Source: Cladorrhinum sp. PSN259 (lineage: Eukaryota > Ascomycota > Sordariomycetes > Sordariales > Podosporaceae). From it: a stretch of DNA of 64,000 bases. The stretch is from assembly GCA_033725935.1 (NCBI GenBank), contig MU867066.1, positions 682,001 through 746,000 on the forward strand, written 5' to 3'. The position numbers and the translations under genes are program-made. Position 1 is the stretch's first letter. Each line of letters begins with the position of its first letter. Below are positions 47,388-58,327 of the stretch, piece by piece. The notes under the pieces were generated by a model that did no database searches, was not told the DNA's origin, and saw nothing but the letters and a program-made list of their open reading frames with translations.

Positions 47388-49168
47388 TCATACCCTACTA
47401 TCCAATCCACTACCAGCCCACCCGCCACATACCCTCTCCAACTCCCCATCTTGCCCTGCTTGCGTATATACATCCCTAATTGCCTGTTTAGACCCTGAAA
47501 CCACCGACATGGCAAACCCGTCGTGTAAATGCCAGGCAATATGACAGTGCAGTAACCAACTCCCCGGATTATCCGTCTGGAAAGCTAACAACAAGTACCC
47601 GACCTGGGGCAAGTTCACCGTATCTCTACGAGGAGGGTTGACCGTGTTTACTGCTGTGATACCGGGTAAGAAATCCCCTGCTCCGCGGGAGAGGACGTAC
47701 ATGTCGTGTCCGTGGAGGTGGATCGGGTGTGGTAAGGGTAACAGGGAGGATATGATGACGTAGACCCAACTTGAAGGAGTGAGGGATAAGGATGTGAGAT
47801 CGAGGGGAACAAATTCTGGAGGGAATGACGAAGGGGGGTTAGGGGAGAAGATTTGTCGAATTATGGGTTGGGACTTTAAGGGTGAGTAAGTGACGGATCC
47901 TGAGTCTCCTGAGATTTGCCATTTCACTGCGTAGGAAGCATTTTGGTTGGGAAGCAGTACGGCGTCGAAGTCGGCTGTTAGGGAGGAGGGGCCAACGGTG
48001 TGGGCATGGTAAGGGACGAGGTTGGACAGGTGTTCGTCGGAGCAGACGTCGAGCATTACGGGAGGAAGGGAGGTGGGGGTTGAGGTAGAGGAGCTGTCGT
48101 AGCGGACTATGGCGCGGATGTTTGCTACGTTCAAGTTTAAGGCCAGACAGCTAAGCATGGGCAAGGCGCGGGCCCAGTAGTTTGAGGGTGTTTGGTTGGC
48201 CTCCACGATCACGTCGTAGCGTTGTCCGACGGCTATGAGGATGGAGTTTGTGGTGTAGGGGACTATGGGGACGAAGTCAACTGCTACGACTTGAAGCTGG
48301 TGCCCATCGATTGCGAAGCGAAATGTGATCTCGGAGCCAGTGTTGATTAGGCGGAGGAGGTGTTTCTTCCCTGGTGTAAAGATGATTTCGTGCCTGGAGC
48401 CGGAGGAGAGGTCGGTATTTTTGCCGTTGATGAGACCGCTGATTGGTACTGGAGGGATACCGAGAACTCTAGTTAGAGGCCGCTGGGAGAGCTCAAAGAC
48501 GGATTCGCGGTAGTAGTCTTCCATGTTTATGGGGCCGAGGTCGATTTCGTAGTTGGCTGTTTTGGGACCGTGAATCACGATGGGGCCGAGGACGCCCTGG
48601 GAATATTGGAGAGAGTAATGGGAGTGGTACCAGCTGGTCCCGTGCTGGGTAGCCTTCCACTTGTAGGTGAAGCAATCACCGGGCGCGATAGGGCATTCTG
48701 TTTGTGAGGCAGCACCATCGGCGAAGTTGGTGTTGAGTTGTCGAACACCATGGAAGTGGATGCCGGTTCCATTCCTGTCAAGGTTGTTGCAGACAGTAAC
48801 GTGGACGTTGTCTCCCCAGTTTGCTTCAATGGTAGGGCCCGGATACTGGCCGTTGACGGTCATCATCTCTTTGGATACTCCATCAGGGGCGAGGGTTGTA
48901 TATCCGATATTGAAGTTGTACTACCAAATGGACTGTCAGCTTATATCCATGAACTGTTGATCCTCAGAGTTAAGCTTACATTACGGGTGACTCCCGTGTT
49001 AGGCCATGTGTATGTGGGATCAACGTCGATGCTGAAGTCTCCCCAGCATCCCCTGGCTGTGGGTGTGTTTGTACAAGAGGCTCTTTTTGTCGATCCATGA
49101 GCAGGAGCAGCAGTCGTTAAGGAAGCCACTCCGGCCAGGAGGACTGATATAGGCTTCGAAAGCAACAT
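47388..49168 (-). CDS. Secreted laccase (multicopper oxidase)
   Basis: The predicted protein has 573 residues from exons 49168-48980 and 48920-47388 (58-nt intron, GTAAGC, GCTGAC branch, GTAG). Laccases oxidise phenols and reduce oxygen to water outside the cell. The N-terminus MLLSKPISVLLAGVASLTTA is a signal peptide, and a Lys-Arg at about residue 28-29 before ASCTNTPTARGCW looks like a Kex2 propeptide site. All four copper motifs are present: HFHGVRQ, WYHSHYS, HPIHLHGHD and HCHIAWHLHDGF. The residue ten after the type 1 copper cysteine is Phe; ascomycete laccases usually have Leu there. The C-terminus ends GSGLDSRV rather than the common DSGL-type plug. Start is the first ATG before the signal peptide. 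Confidence 0.93.
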
Positions 49169-50174
49169 CTTGGCTTGCTGCTCAAGAAGAAGTTCACTCG
49201 ATCAAGTCCATAAACGCCCATCTTATAGTTTTTCATTGTCTCTTTTCTCCGTGTTGACCCCTCTTTTACCCCCTCTGCCTTGTTACAACTTCTTCTCTCT
49301 CCATCCCAAGCACGCCAAGTATTCCATCCACCCATACTAACGACCTTGACCATGGCCATGATCACGCTTACATCCCACTGTTCCCGGCATCACCGTGAGT
49401 AGTATCCACTGGCATCCGGAGGCGATGGAGCGTGTACAGCATGCTACCCCATCAGTCTTGCACACAAGCAGATAGGTTCAGTCGACCATTGCGGGATTCT
49501 TCATGGTGGTACGACCGACTTGGCCGGACAACACAATGCTTGGCCCGATGTAGGGTGTGTATGGTTGTCGAGACTATTGGAAGTGACAGCCGTGAGGGTG
49601 CAGGGGATCTGCGCGAGGAACACCCAGACTGTCTCGACGATACAACCAGATCCTGCAGGCTTCCCGCAGGTTGCTACGCCCGATCATGCCCGATAACATC
49701 ATCATCCCTTGCCCTGAGGGTTTGGAGGTTAGACTGTCTCAATATTTCGGTGGTCTGATGGTCGAATGCTACCCAGCAACCCGGTTTTCTTTCAGCTGTC
49801 TCTTTGGTTAGCTGCACTTAGCTACATCCTTCGGCCCGTGGGGGTGGGTTGTTATCGGGTTGAGGGAAAAAAAGTAGAAAACCATCCGAACTTTTTTTTT
49901 TCTTTCTTTCTGTGTTATTAGGTCCAAGTTTGGTAGTTTGGAAGTTTCTAGGTTCCACTTATTCCACTTGTTCCACTCGGCCCCAACCGCTTGACAGGTC
50001 TTGGTGGTGACACCGCGTGCAACACTCCACACGGCGACGTCACGGCATTCCGGAAGCTTATCTCAGCAAATTCAGCTAAGAATTTGGGTTCCTGTTACAC
50101 AAACAAGGAGCATGCTAGCTGGATGAATTTTCTTCAATTGGGATTACCCCTGCTTTATCCAACGAAGAACAAGA
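49169..50174. other. Intergenic, laccase promoter and tRNA upstream region
   Basis: The first part should be the laccase promoter and leader (minus strand). The remainder is upstream of the tRNA gene. No coding frame is supported. Confidence 0.5.
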
Positions 50175-50262
50175 GCGCCGTTGGTGTAATGGTTAGCATC
50201 TACGCTTCCCATCCAACAATGGATTGTTGCGTAGGATTCGAGTTCGATTCTTGAACGGCGCA
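50175..50262 (+). tRNA. tRNA-Gly(CCC) with a 16-nt intron
   Basis: Acceptor arms GCGCCGT (50175-50181) and ACGGCGC (50255-50261) pair fully, with A as discriminator. The D-arm carries TGGTGTAATGGTTAGCA, which includes the A box. The anticodon stem TACGC (50201-50205) pairs with GCGTA (50229-50233). The anticodon loop reads TT-CCC-A, then a 16-nt intron (50212-50227) at the usual position after base 37, then T. The T-arm TCGAG-TTCGATT-CTTGA gives the B box. The anticodon 50208-50210 is CCC, reading GGG glycine codons. Confidence 0.93.
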
Positions 50263-50265
50263 CTG

Positions 50266-50273
50266 TTTTTTTT
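50266..50273 (+). terminator. RNA polymerase III terminator (T8)
   Basis: Eight Ts begin four bases after the tRNA 3' end, the usual Pol III stop signal. Confidence 0.85.
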
Positions 50274-50681
50274 GCTTATCTCATCACCTTTCTATTTTGC
50301 ACCTTCGTTATGTCTTCAAAACCTTGGTTTCGATGCTGATGATGATCACCTACTATGTTGATGCTTTGATTCGAGGCATGGGTTTGCTTCTTGTCAATCT
50401 CAATTAGAGTTCGAGCTATCCCAAGCCAATTGCTTGTCTGGATGTCGATCTGGGAACTATACGCACAGACCACATTTCCGTCCGTACCTTCTGGAACCCC
50501 TCCAAATGAACCCCACCTCAAATGAGCTATGAAACATTACGTATCCGTCCACATGCTGAAGTGAGCTTGTCACAAACTCTCAAAGAAGCTCGAATCGCAA
50601 GAACGGTACAACAGTAATACTCAGAAATCAGCTTCGAGTAGAGCTTCTCTCTCTTGACCTCCAAATCGCACATCCACAGCC
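50274..50681. other. Intergenic, GET4 promoter
   Basis: These 408 bases lie between the tRNA and the GET4 start. No further RNA or coding feature is seen. Confidence 0.5.
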
Positions 50682-51772
50682 ATGTCCTCCGCAAAACCAA
50701 CCAAGATCGAAAAGATCATCGCCCGCCTGCAAAAGCGTATCGCAGAGGGACAACCAGGCGAGCAGTACGAAGCGCAGCAGGAAACCCGTCTTGTCGCGGC
50801 GCGCTACACCAAGCAGCAAAACTACGAAGCAGCCATCGACATCCTCTCAAACGTCTCGCAAGCCCTCCTCAAAGCCGGGCAGGGAGGCAGCGGTGGTGAT
50901 CTCGCCATCTTGTTGGTAGACGTGTACAAGCAGAGCGAGACGAAGCCGGATGCAGCCAGCAAAGGAAAACTCCTGACTTGCTTGAGATTGTTTGACCCCG
51001 AGGAACCTACAAGGAAGAAGTTTATTAAGGAGGTTATTGAGTATGTTATTATTCCTCTCTTTCTCTCCCCTACTTCCTGGATGGAATACTGATAGAGTAT
51101 AAAAAAAATAGATGGTCAAAGAAATTCGGCGACTACCCAGCTGGCGACCCCGAGTTACACCACGTGATCGGTAGCCTCTACGCAGACGAGCATGACACGG
51201 ACGAAGCCGAACGGCACCTGGTCCTCGGAACCAAAGAATCTCCGGAAGTGCTCAGCCGCCTCGAGTACGAGTGGTACAAGGCGGATGCACCCCACACTGC
51301 TCCCTTATACTGCGCGCGCGCCGTCCTGCCTTATGTACTGGCTGCAAACCTCCGCGCAGCCAATGCTTCATACCGCACTTTCGTAAGCGCCTTGACGACA
51401 GGCGACAACAAAAACTTGGTGAATGTGCAAGATGTAAGCAGCAAGGAGTCGGACGTGCGCATCTTCCCCAGCTTGCCGCTTCTTAATTTCTTGGGACTGT
51501 TGTTGTTGGCTGTTCAGAAGGGAAGTCCTGATCTGTTTAGGCAGCTGAAGGCCAAGTACATGCCCAATATTAGCGAGCTTAATGGGGCGTGGGATCAGCC
51601 GCTGGAGTTGATTGCTGAGATGTACTTTGGTATTCAGAGGCCGAGGCAGAGTAATCCGCTGATGGATATGATGGGGAGCTTCTTCGGCGGTGGCGGTGGT
51701 GCGGGTGCGTTTGGTGGGTCGAAACCGGCGACGAGGAGGGTGGAGGCGCCTACTGCTGAGGGGTTGGATTAA
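50682..51772 (+). CDS. get4: GET4, tail-anchored protein targeting factor
   Basis: The predicted protein has 339 residues from exons 50682-51040 and 51112-51772. The 71-nt intron has a GTATGT donor, TACTGAT branch and ATAG acceptor, and splicing gives EVIEWSKKFGDYPAGDPELH. Get4 is an alpha-helical repeat protein that with Get5 bridges Sgt2 to the Get3 ATPase and hands over tail-anchored membrane proteins for ER insertion. The N-terminal helices KIEKIIARLQKRIAEGQ and YEAQQETRLVAARYTKQQNY and the later VIGSLYADEHDTDEAERHLV are typical. A Gly-rich tail (FFGGGGGAGAFGG) precedes the C-terminus. Confidence 0.93.
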
Positions 51773-51976
51773 TGAGGGAGCAATGGAAGCATATGGGCAG
51801 AAAGATATCATGGAAAGTGGCTTGGGCGGAATGTCATTACTTGAAGTGTAAGTGAGAGAAAGGGGTAATCTGAGTATATTTCTTCCCCTCGTATAAAACA
51901 GTGCTTTGGTTCTGATGGGTATATTATAACTTTTTTTTTTCGTTCCTTTGCTCCCTCTGCTGCACGAGAGACCGTA

Positions 51977-52771
51977 CTACAACTGGTGCTTTGGTACCTC
52001 TTCCTGCTCATACATCCAATTGTCCTCGGCCAACGCCGCGACTTTTGCTCTCAAACTGACTTTGACAGCCTCGAGGAGTTCTGTAGTCGACGGGAATTCA
52101 ATCAGACTGTTAGCTGTATTATGCCCCTTACTGGGACTAGAATTGTGATTGTTGGCGGGACGAAGGGGAGGAAGCTTGAGTAGAGTAGTACTAGTACAAG
52201 AAGGAAAAGAAATAGAGGGGAGCTCGCCTTCAGAATCCATGGGAACGCTGTTCCGATCAACCTGGTACTGCCTGACCGCGTCCGACAGGCGCTGTTTCTC
52301 CCTCTCGACTTCCAGCTGCTCCGAGATGGCCTCGAGCTCGTCCGGATCTTCTATGGGCGGCGTGGGGGGATCGTTTAGTTCTATTTCGCCGTCTTTGGTG
52401 CGGACTAGGATGTCTGCTTCTTCTGAGGAGGACGAGGGGGAAAGAAGTGGGGGTAGATCTGATCCTGGGGAGCGGTGACGGCGTTGTTGTTGTTGTTGGT
52501 GCTGGTGCTGGTGGTGGAGTTGAGATTGAGAGTGAGATTGAGAGTAAGAAGAGTGGGACTGGGGATCGAGACGGACGGTTTCTTCCGAGGTTGAGGAGCC
52601 GGCTGTTGGACGGCGGGTTAGTTGGGATTGGAAGAGGTTTCGGCGGACGGAATTGGCGTTGTTTGGGGCTGATGAGTCTGTTTGTCTTGATGATGGTGCA
52701 GCCCCGCGGGTTTTGGAGATGCCCCCTCCTCCTTGTATGGCTCGTTGCGAGGGGAGGTGGCGGTCGGTCAT
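51977..52771 (-). CDS. Unknown fungal protein, Gln/His/Ser-rich with a helical C-terminus
   Basis: The predicted protein has 264 residues in one exon. The frame stays open 62 codons further upstream, but that part is AT-rich and not protein-like, so the start is taken at ATG 52771 (AAAATGACCGACC). Residues about 1-120 are disordered, with a His/Gln run near the middle. Then comes an acidic helix rich in Glu and Arg (DELEAISEQLEVEREKQRL). A second helical segment closes the protein: TELLEAVKVSLRAKVAALAE, followed by DNWMYEQEEVPKHQL. I do not recognise the family. The two conserved-looking helices suggest a small scaffold or complex subunit. It is convergent with GET4 and divergent from the polymerase gene. 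Confidence 0.7.
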   Translation of the reverse strand: MTDRHLPSQRAIQGGGGISKTRGAAPSSRQTDSSAPNNANSVRRNLFQSQLTRRPTAGSSTSEETVRLDPQSHSSYSQSHSQSQLHHQHQHQQQQQRRHRSPGSDLPPLLSPSSSSEEADILVRTKDGEIELNDPPTPPIEDPDELEAISEQLEVEREKQRLSDAVRQYQVDRNSVPMDSEGELPSISFPSCTSTTLLKLPPLRPANNHNSSPSKGHNTANSLIEFPSTTELLEAVKVSLRAKVAALAEDNWMYEQEEVPKHQL

Positions 52772-53515
52772 TTTGGGTGTGGAGGTGAGTTTTTGGTCTG
52801 ATATGTTTTGAGAAAATAAAATTGTTATGAGTTGGTAATATCGAATCCTCGGTATGTGAGTTGGTTTGTCCCGATATCTCGGATTTGTAAAAAGGGTTTG
52901 TTTATAGTTGATGAGACTGAGAATGAGAGTTGAGGTGGGATGGTGGGGTAACTTCAATGTTGCGTGTAAATGGATTGTCCGGGGTAAGGGTTCAACGACG
53001 CGAAATCACGTGTGTGCTAAATTGGCGTCTCAGCGATATCAATTGGCAAGACGTCTGGTTCGGTTTCTGAAATCATAGATTTCGAAGGTGGCAGACTTGT
53101 ACGAACTTCGAACTCATCGTGCTTTAATCTGTTATTGACAAGTTTCTAGATTCGGTAACAGCACAAAAGTTTGATGTTGTGAGCTCCATTGTTCACCCAC
53201 GGTACGTACCGCGACTGGTCAATTAAACACGCGCGTTAGTTTAAGTGGGGCGGCACGTAACAAGGAAACGGAGCGCGTCAATTGGATTCTTTTTGGTCAA
53301 TGAATTTCGTGCTGGAACTTTGCCTTCCTTACCCAGCATCTATCAACCACCGCTGCAATTCCACTGCTGCAATTCCACTACTGAAAAATCCCCAGCGAGT
53401 TGACGAAAATATCCTGAACTCTAAGAGGTCAACAGCTTTTTAGTGTACTTTAATTCTATGAATTAAATCCTCAACACCTCACGTTTCCGTTGGCACTGCT
53501 CCCGTCAATCTCACG
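52772..53515. promoter_or_regulatory. POL3 upstream region with MCB-like ACGCG cores
   Basis: Three ACGCG cores lie 240-520 bases before the polymerase start: ACGCGAAA at 52998-53005, ACGCGCGT at 53229-53236, and CGCGT at 53274-53278. In yeasts such sites bind MBF and drive S-phase genes, including DNA polymerase subunits. Function here is inference. The region also serves as the promoter of the divergent unknown gene. Confidence 0.45.
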
Positions 53516-56500
53516 ATGCCGGCTGCGACTCTCCCGAAGAAACGGGTGTTCGGCGAGGCGTCGAGTGCCCGTCGCAACATCGTCGCGACGCCCTCCTCAG
53601 CCTCCAAGAAGCGACCCCTCGATGAACCAACTTCTTCCCCCGCTACCCGAATCAAGAGCTCGCAGAATGACACCAAGAACAAGCTCCCATCAAGTCAACC
53701 GAAGAGCGCCTTCGAAAGCGAGGTTCTCGAGCGCATGAGCCAGGACATCTCCGAACTCAAAGAAAACAATACAGAAAAGGATCAATCATGGGACCGACCG
53801 CCAGTACCCGCCGACTTTGATCCAGCAAAAGACAGCCTCTGCTTCCAAGCAATCGAGACGGAAGAGGGCACCGTTGCCGGTGGCCAGGCCGCTGTGAAGA
53901 TGTTTGGCGTGACCGAGAACGGCAACTCTGTCCTGGTACATGTCAGAGACTTCAAACACTACCTCTACGTCGCCGCACCAGTTGCATTTAGTGCTGAAGA
54001 CTGCCCAAATTTCCGGACCTACCTGGAGGCACAGCTCGCCCAGCAACAACAAGTTATCCATTCGGTCGTTCTGACAATGCGGGAGAACATCTATGGCTTC
54101 CAAGGCAACGTCCAGAACCCATACCTCAAGATTTCAGTTACAGACCCAAAACATATCAATAAAGTCCGAACGATGATTGAGAGGGGTGACGCGAATTGGA
54201 AGGGAATGTGGAAGAATGATGGCACTGGCATCATGACCTATGACAGTATCCAGTACATGCTCCGATTCATGGTGGATTGCTCCATTTCCGGCATGTCCTG
54301 GGTTGAGGCACCAGCTGGAACCTATAGGCTCATGACCAATAAGCAGTCCAACTGCCAAATCGAAGCCGAGATGAGCTACAGAGACTTGATTGCCCACAAG
54401 ACAGTGGGCGAATGGTCCAAGATGGCTCCCCTTAGAATCCTCTCCTTTGATATCGAATGCGCTGGACGCAAAGGTATCTTCCCGGAGGCCAACCACGATT
54501 CCGTCATCCAGATCGCCAACATTGTCACCAAATACGGAGAAAAGAAGCCATTTGTCCGCAATGTCTTTTGCCTCGACACAACAAGCCCTATTGTTGCCAC
54601 GCAGATCCTAGCATTTGACGATGAGAGAAAAATGCTTTCTGCATGGCGTGACTTTCTCGAAAAGGTTGACCCAGATATCATTATCGGCTACAATATCTGC
54701 AACTTCGATTTTCCCTATCTCCTTGATCGCGCAAAGCACCTGAAGGTCAACGGATTCGAGTACTGGTCCCGCACAAACGTCAAGTCCTTCGCGAAGGAGA
54801 CCAACTTCTCGAGCAAGCAGATGGGTAACCGCGATACCAAGGCAACCAACACCCACGGTAGACTTCAGCTTGATCTGTTGCAATTGGTTCAGCGTGACCA
54901 CCAGCTCAGAAGTTACACACTGAACTCTGTTTGTTCACATTTCCTTGGCGAGCAAAAGGAGGATGTCCATTATTCGATGATTACAGAACTTTTTGAGGGT
55001 ACACCTGAATCAAGGCGAAGACTGGCGTTGTACTGTCTGAAGGATGCCTACCTCCCTCAGAGACTGATGGACAAGCTATCTTGTCTGGAAAATTATACCG
55101 AAATGGCAAGAGTCACGGGTGTTCCCTTCAACTTCCTGCTCGCCAGAGGCCAGCAAGTCAAGTTCTTGAGTCAGCTTTTCCGCAAGGCGCTGGAGCAGAA
55201 GCTGGTCATTCCCAATATGAGATCAGACTCCTCGGAAGAGCAGTACGAAGGTGCCACAGTCATTGAGCCCACCAGAGGGTACTACGATGTGCCTATTGCT
55301 ACTCTGGATTTCGCTTCACTGTATCCCAGTATTATGCAGGCTCACAACCTCTGCTACACGACTCTTATCAAGAAGAGGGACCTTGAAAGGTGGAATCTTA
55401 AGAAGGATGAAGACTACATTGTCACTCCCAATGGCGACATGTTCGTCACTGTCAAGAAGAGGAAAGGATTGTTGGCTCAGATTCTAGAAGAATTGCTGGC
55501 TGCCAGAAAACAAGCCAAGAGGGAGCTTGCTGCAGAGACTGATCCCTTCAAAAAGGCTGTGCTGAATGGTCGCCAACTGGCCTTGAAGATCAGTGCCAAC
55601 TCTGTGTACGGTTTAACGGGTGCGACTAACGGCAAGCTTCCATGCTTGGAGATTGCCAGCAGCACTACTGCGTTCGGCCGTACCATGATTGAGAGGACCA
55701 AGCAGGAGGTTGAGGCGAGATATACCATTGCCAACGGCTACTCCCACGATGCTCAAGTCATTTACGGTGATACCGATTCGGTCATGGTCAAGTTCGGTAC
55801 TACTGAGCTGGCAGAAGCGATGAAGCTTGGTGAAGACGCCGCCAACTTTGTTTCTAACAAATTCGTGAAGCCCATCAAGCTCGAGTTCGAAAAGGTCTAT
55901 TTCCCATATCTTCTGATCAACAAGAAGCGTTATGCTGGTTTGTACTGGACCAAGCCTGAGAAGTACGACAAGATGGACACAAAGGGTATTGAGACTGTTC
56001 GTCGTGATAACTGCCTTTTGGTTACAACGGTCCTCGAGAAGGTCTTGAGGATGATTCTTATCGACCGTGATGTTCCTGGCGCACAAGAGTAAGTCACACG
56101 CTTCCCTTTGGTGTTAAATTGATCGCTAATTCATTTCCAGATACGTCAAAAACACCATCTCGGACCTCCTCCAAAACCGCATCGACATGTCCAAGCTGGT
56201 CATCACCAAAGCCCTCACCAAAGAAGACTACGCAGCCAAGCAAGCCCACGTCGAGCTAGCCCAGCGCATGAAGAAGCGCGACGCAGGTTCCGCCCCTGCC
56301 CTGGGAGACCGTGTAGCCTACGTCATGGTAAAAGGTGCAGCAGGCTCCAAGAACTTTGAACGCTCCGAAGATCCACTTTATGTCCTCGAGCACAACGTCC
56401 CCATCGATACTAAATACTACCTCGACAATCAGCTCGCCAAACCTTTGTCTCGTATCTTCGAGCCGATCCTGGGAGAAACCAAAGCCCAATCCCTCCTGCA

Positions 56501-56882
56501 CGGCGACCACACCCGCGCGATAAGCATCGCAGCGCCTAAAGTAGGCGGTCTGATGAAATTTGCCAAAAAGACGGAAACCTGCATGGGATGCAAGAAGCCT
56601 CTAACGGGCAAAGAAGAAGCCCAGGGTGCGGTGTGCGCGAATGATGCGCCGCGCATTGGAGAGCTGTACAAGAAGACTTTGGACAAAGTCTCGGATCTGG
56701 AGATCAGGTTCGGCAGGCTCTGGACGCAGTGCCAAAGGTGTCAGGGGTCAATGCACTGCGAGGTCATTTGTTCCAGCAAAGATTGTCCTATCTTTTATAT
56801 GCGTATGAAGGCTAAGAAGGATCTGGAGGATGCGAATAAGGAGCTCACGAGGTTTGATTTTGATCAGGCTGCTATTTGGTAA
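53516..56882 (+). CDS. pol3: DNA polymerase delta catalytic subunit
   Basis: The predicted protein has 1104 residues from exons 53516-56088 and 56141-56882 (52-nt intron, GTAAGT, GCTAAT branch, CCAG). It is the lagging-strand replicase with proofreading. Exonuclease motifs: FDIECAGR (about 310-317), GYNICNFDFPYL and YCLKDAYLP. Polymerase motifs: DFASLYPSI (about 597), KISANSVYG (about 690) and YGDTDSV (about 750), with all catalytic acids present. The C-terminus carries the zinc-binding CysA group (CMGCKKPL...C) and the iron-sulfur CysB group (CQRCQGSMHCEVIC...C). Family B delta rather than epsilon is shown by NGKLPCLEIASSTT and the double cysteine tail. The length matches fungal Pol3 (about 1100). 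Confidence 0.97.
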
Positions 56883-57072
56883 ATTTTGAGCGGAAAAATA
56901 TGGGATTTTAAATATTCGATTTATAATTGGGTTTGGGAGAAAGAGGCGTGTTTTTTTTTTTTGGGGGGGGGGGGGGGGGGCGGAAAAAAATCTTGGTTTT
57001 TTAAAAAAATTATGCCCAGATTTCCAAAATGAGTGTAAAAATCTAATGGTGGGGGGGGGGGGTAATTAAAAC

Positions 57073-57082
57073 NNNNNNNNNN
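57073..57082. other. Assembly gap (10 N)
   Basis: Ten Ns are flanked by a G-rich homopolymer on the left and an almost pure G/C patch on the right. Confidence 0.98.
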
Positions 57083-57551
57083 TGCCTGGCCTGGCGGCGC
57101 GGTCCGGCGGGCTGCGCGGGCCGCGCGGGGGGCGCCGGCCCCCCCCCCCCCCCCGGAAACATGAGTTCTTATTTTCATCCTTTTCTGCCATTCTGAGCAG
57201 CTGGAAGGTACATTAGGAAGGGAGGGGAGGAGGGTATCTGAAGCAAAGTTTGACTGCTTCCTAATGTTATTCGGTTTGATGAAGTGCTTCTTGGGCGTTT
57301 GTTCTATAACCCATGCCATGTCTCACTTGTCATTTTTTCTTGATGCTCTTATATTGATGTGTTTGTGGGTTCATATGTTGGTGATCGTGACAGCGAGTAG
57401 GTCTATCTATCTAATATAAATATAAATAAAAGAGTTTGTGTGTTTGTGAGCGGATAAAACCAATCGACGTGCAAGGTATTCTACGTAGTGGGCTTTCATC
57501 TCTTTAAATAAAGAGTCAGTCCTGTCCTGTCCTGTCCTCCGCTGTCTATGC

Positions 57552-57644
57552 ATGTATGTATGTATGTATGTATGTATGTATGTATGTATGTATGTATGTA
57601 TGTATGTATGTATGTATGTATGTATGTATGTATGTATGTATGTA
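57552..57644. repeat. (ATGT)23 microsatellite
   Basis: About 23 uninterrupted copies of ATGT lie in non-coding sequence. Confidence 0.95.
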
Positions 57645-58327
57645 GGTGATCAAAATCTTTGAGATATAAAAGTTCTGTCTCAAGAAATTTCGTGTACGTG
57701 TGAATTCTACCGTAGCAGCTACCGTATCAGAGAAGAGGAGGAAAGGGAAAAAAAAAAGGGACCAAGCAATGTCGTTTATTTACTTCACCCACCTCCATTT
57801 CCCGCCTCTTACTTGAGTACATCATAGTAATACCAGCTCCCTACTATATGAATAGTATACTGTGATAATGCTACTCGGTCACGTTATGATCTTGTTTACA
57901 CTTTATCTTCATCTTCTTTCCCAAGCTCACCATCACTTTGTTCACTTGAGCTGATCATTTACTTCCAACCGATATCGTCATGTTCCATTTCGCTGTAATG
58001 TATCTCTTCTTCAAAAGTCTAAACACAAAAGCAGAAAGCAGAAAACTAGCTTCGCCTCTCCTTCCCGCCTAACAGAAAAAAAGAAAGAAAAAAAAAAAAA
58101 AAACCACGACCGACCAGGGGGTATATCCGCCTCTGCTCTGTTTTAAGATGATAAAAAAAAAAAAAAAAAAAAAACCATCCCAAGGTATGGTATGGTGTGT
58201 TCCGCTGATCAATGAGCTCAAACCACCTCCATCAACTTCCTCCACAACTGACTCCATTATCCCTACTCAATCCCATTGTCGCCTTTCCCAACCAACTTCA
58301 GATTTCGCCCCTTTAATTCTTCAAAGC

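Larger units (their letters stand above)
56883..58327. other. Intergenic, repeat-rich, with assembly gap
   Basis: This region holds a T12-G18 homopolymer pair (about 56949-56980), a gap, an extremely GC-rich patch (57083-57155), an ATGT microsatellite, and A runs near 58080 and 58150. No gene is supported. Confidence 0.6.

Noticed and set aside
52772..52957. Upstream extension of the unknown protein
   Set aside because: The added residues are AT-rich leader translation; the ATG at 52771 has the better context and composition.
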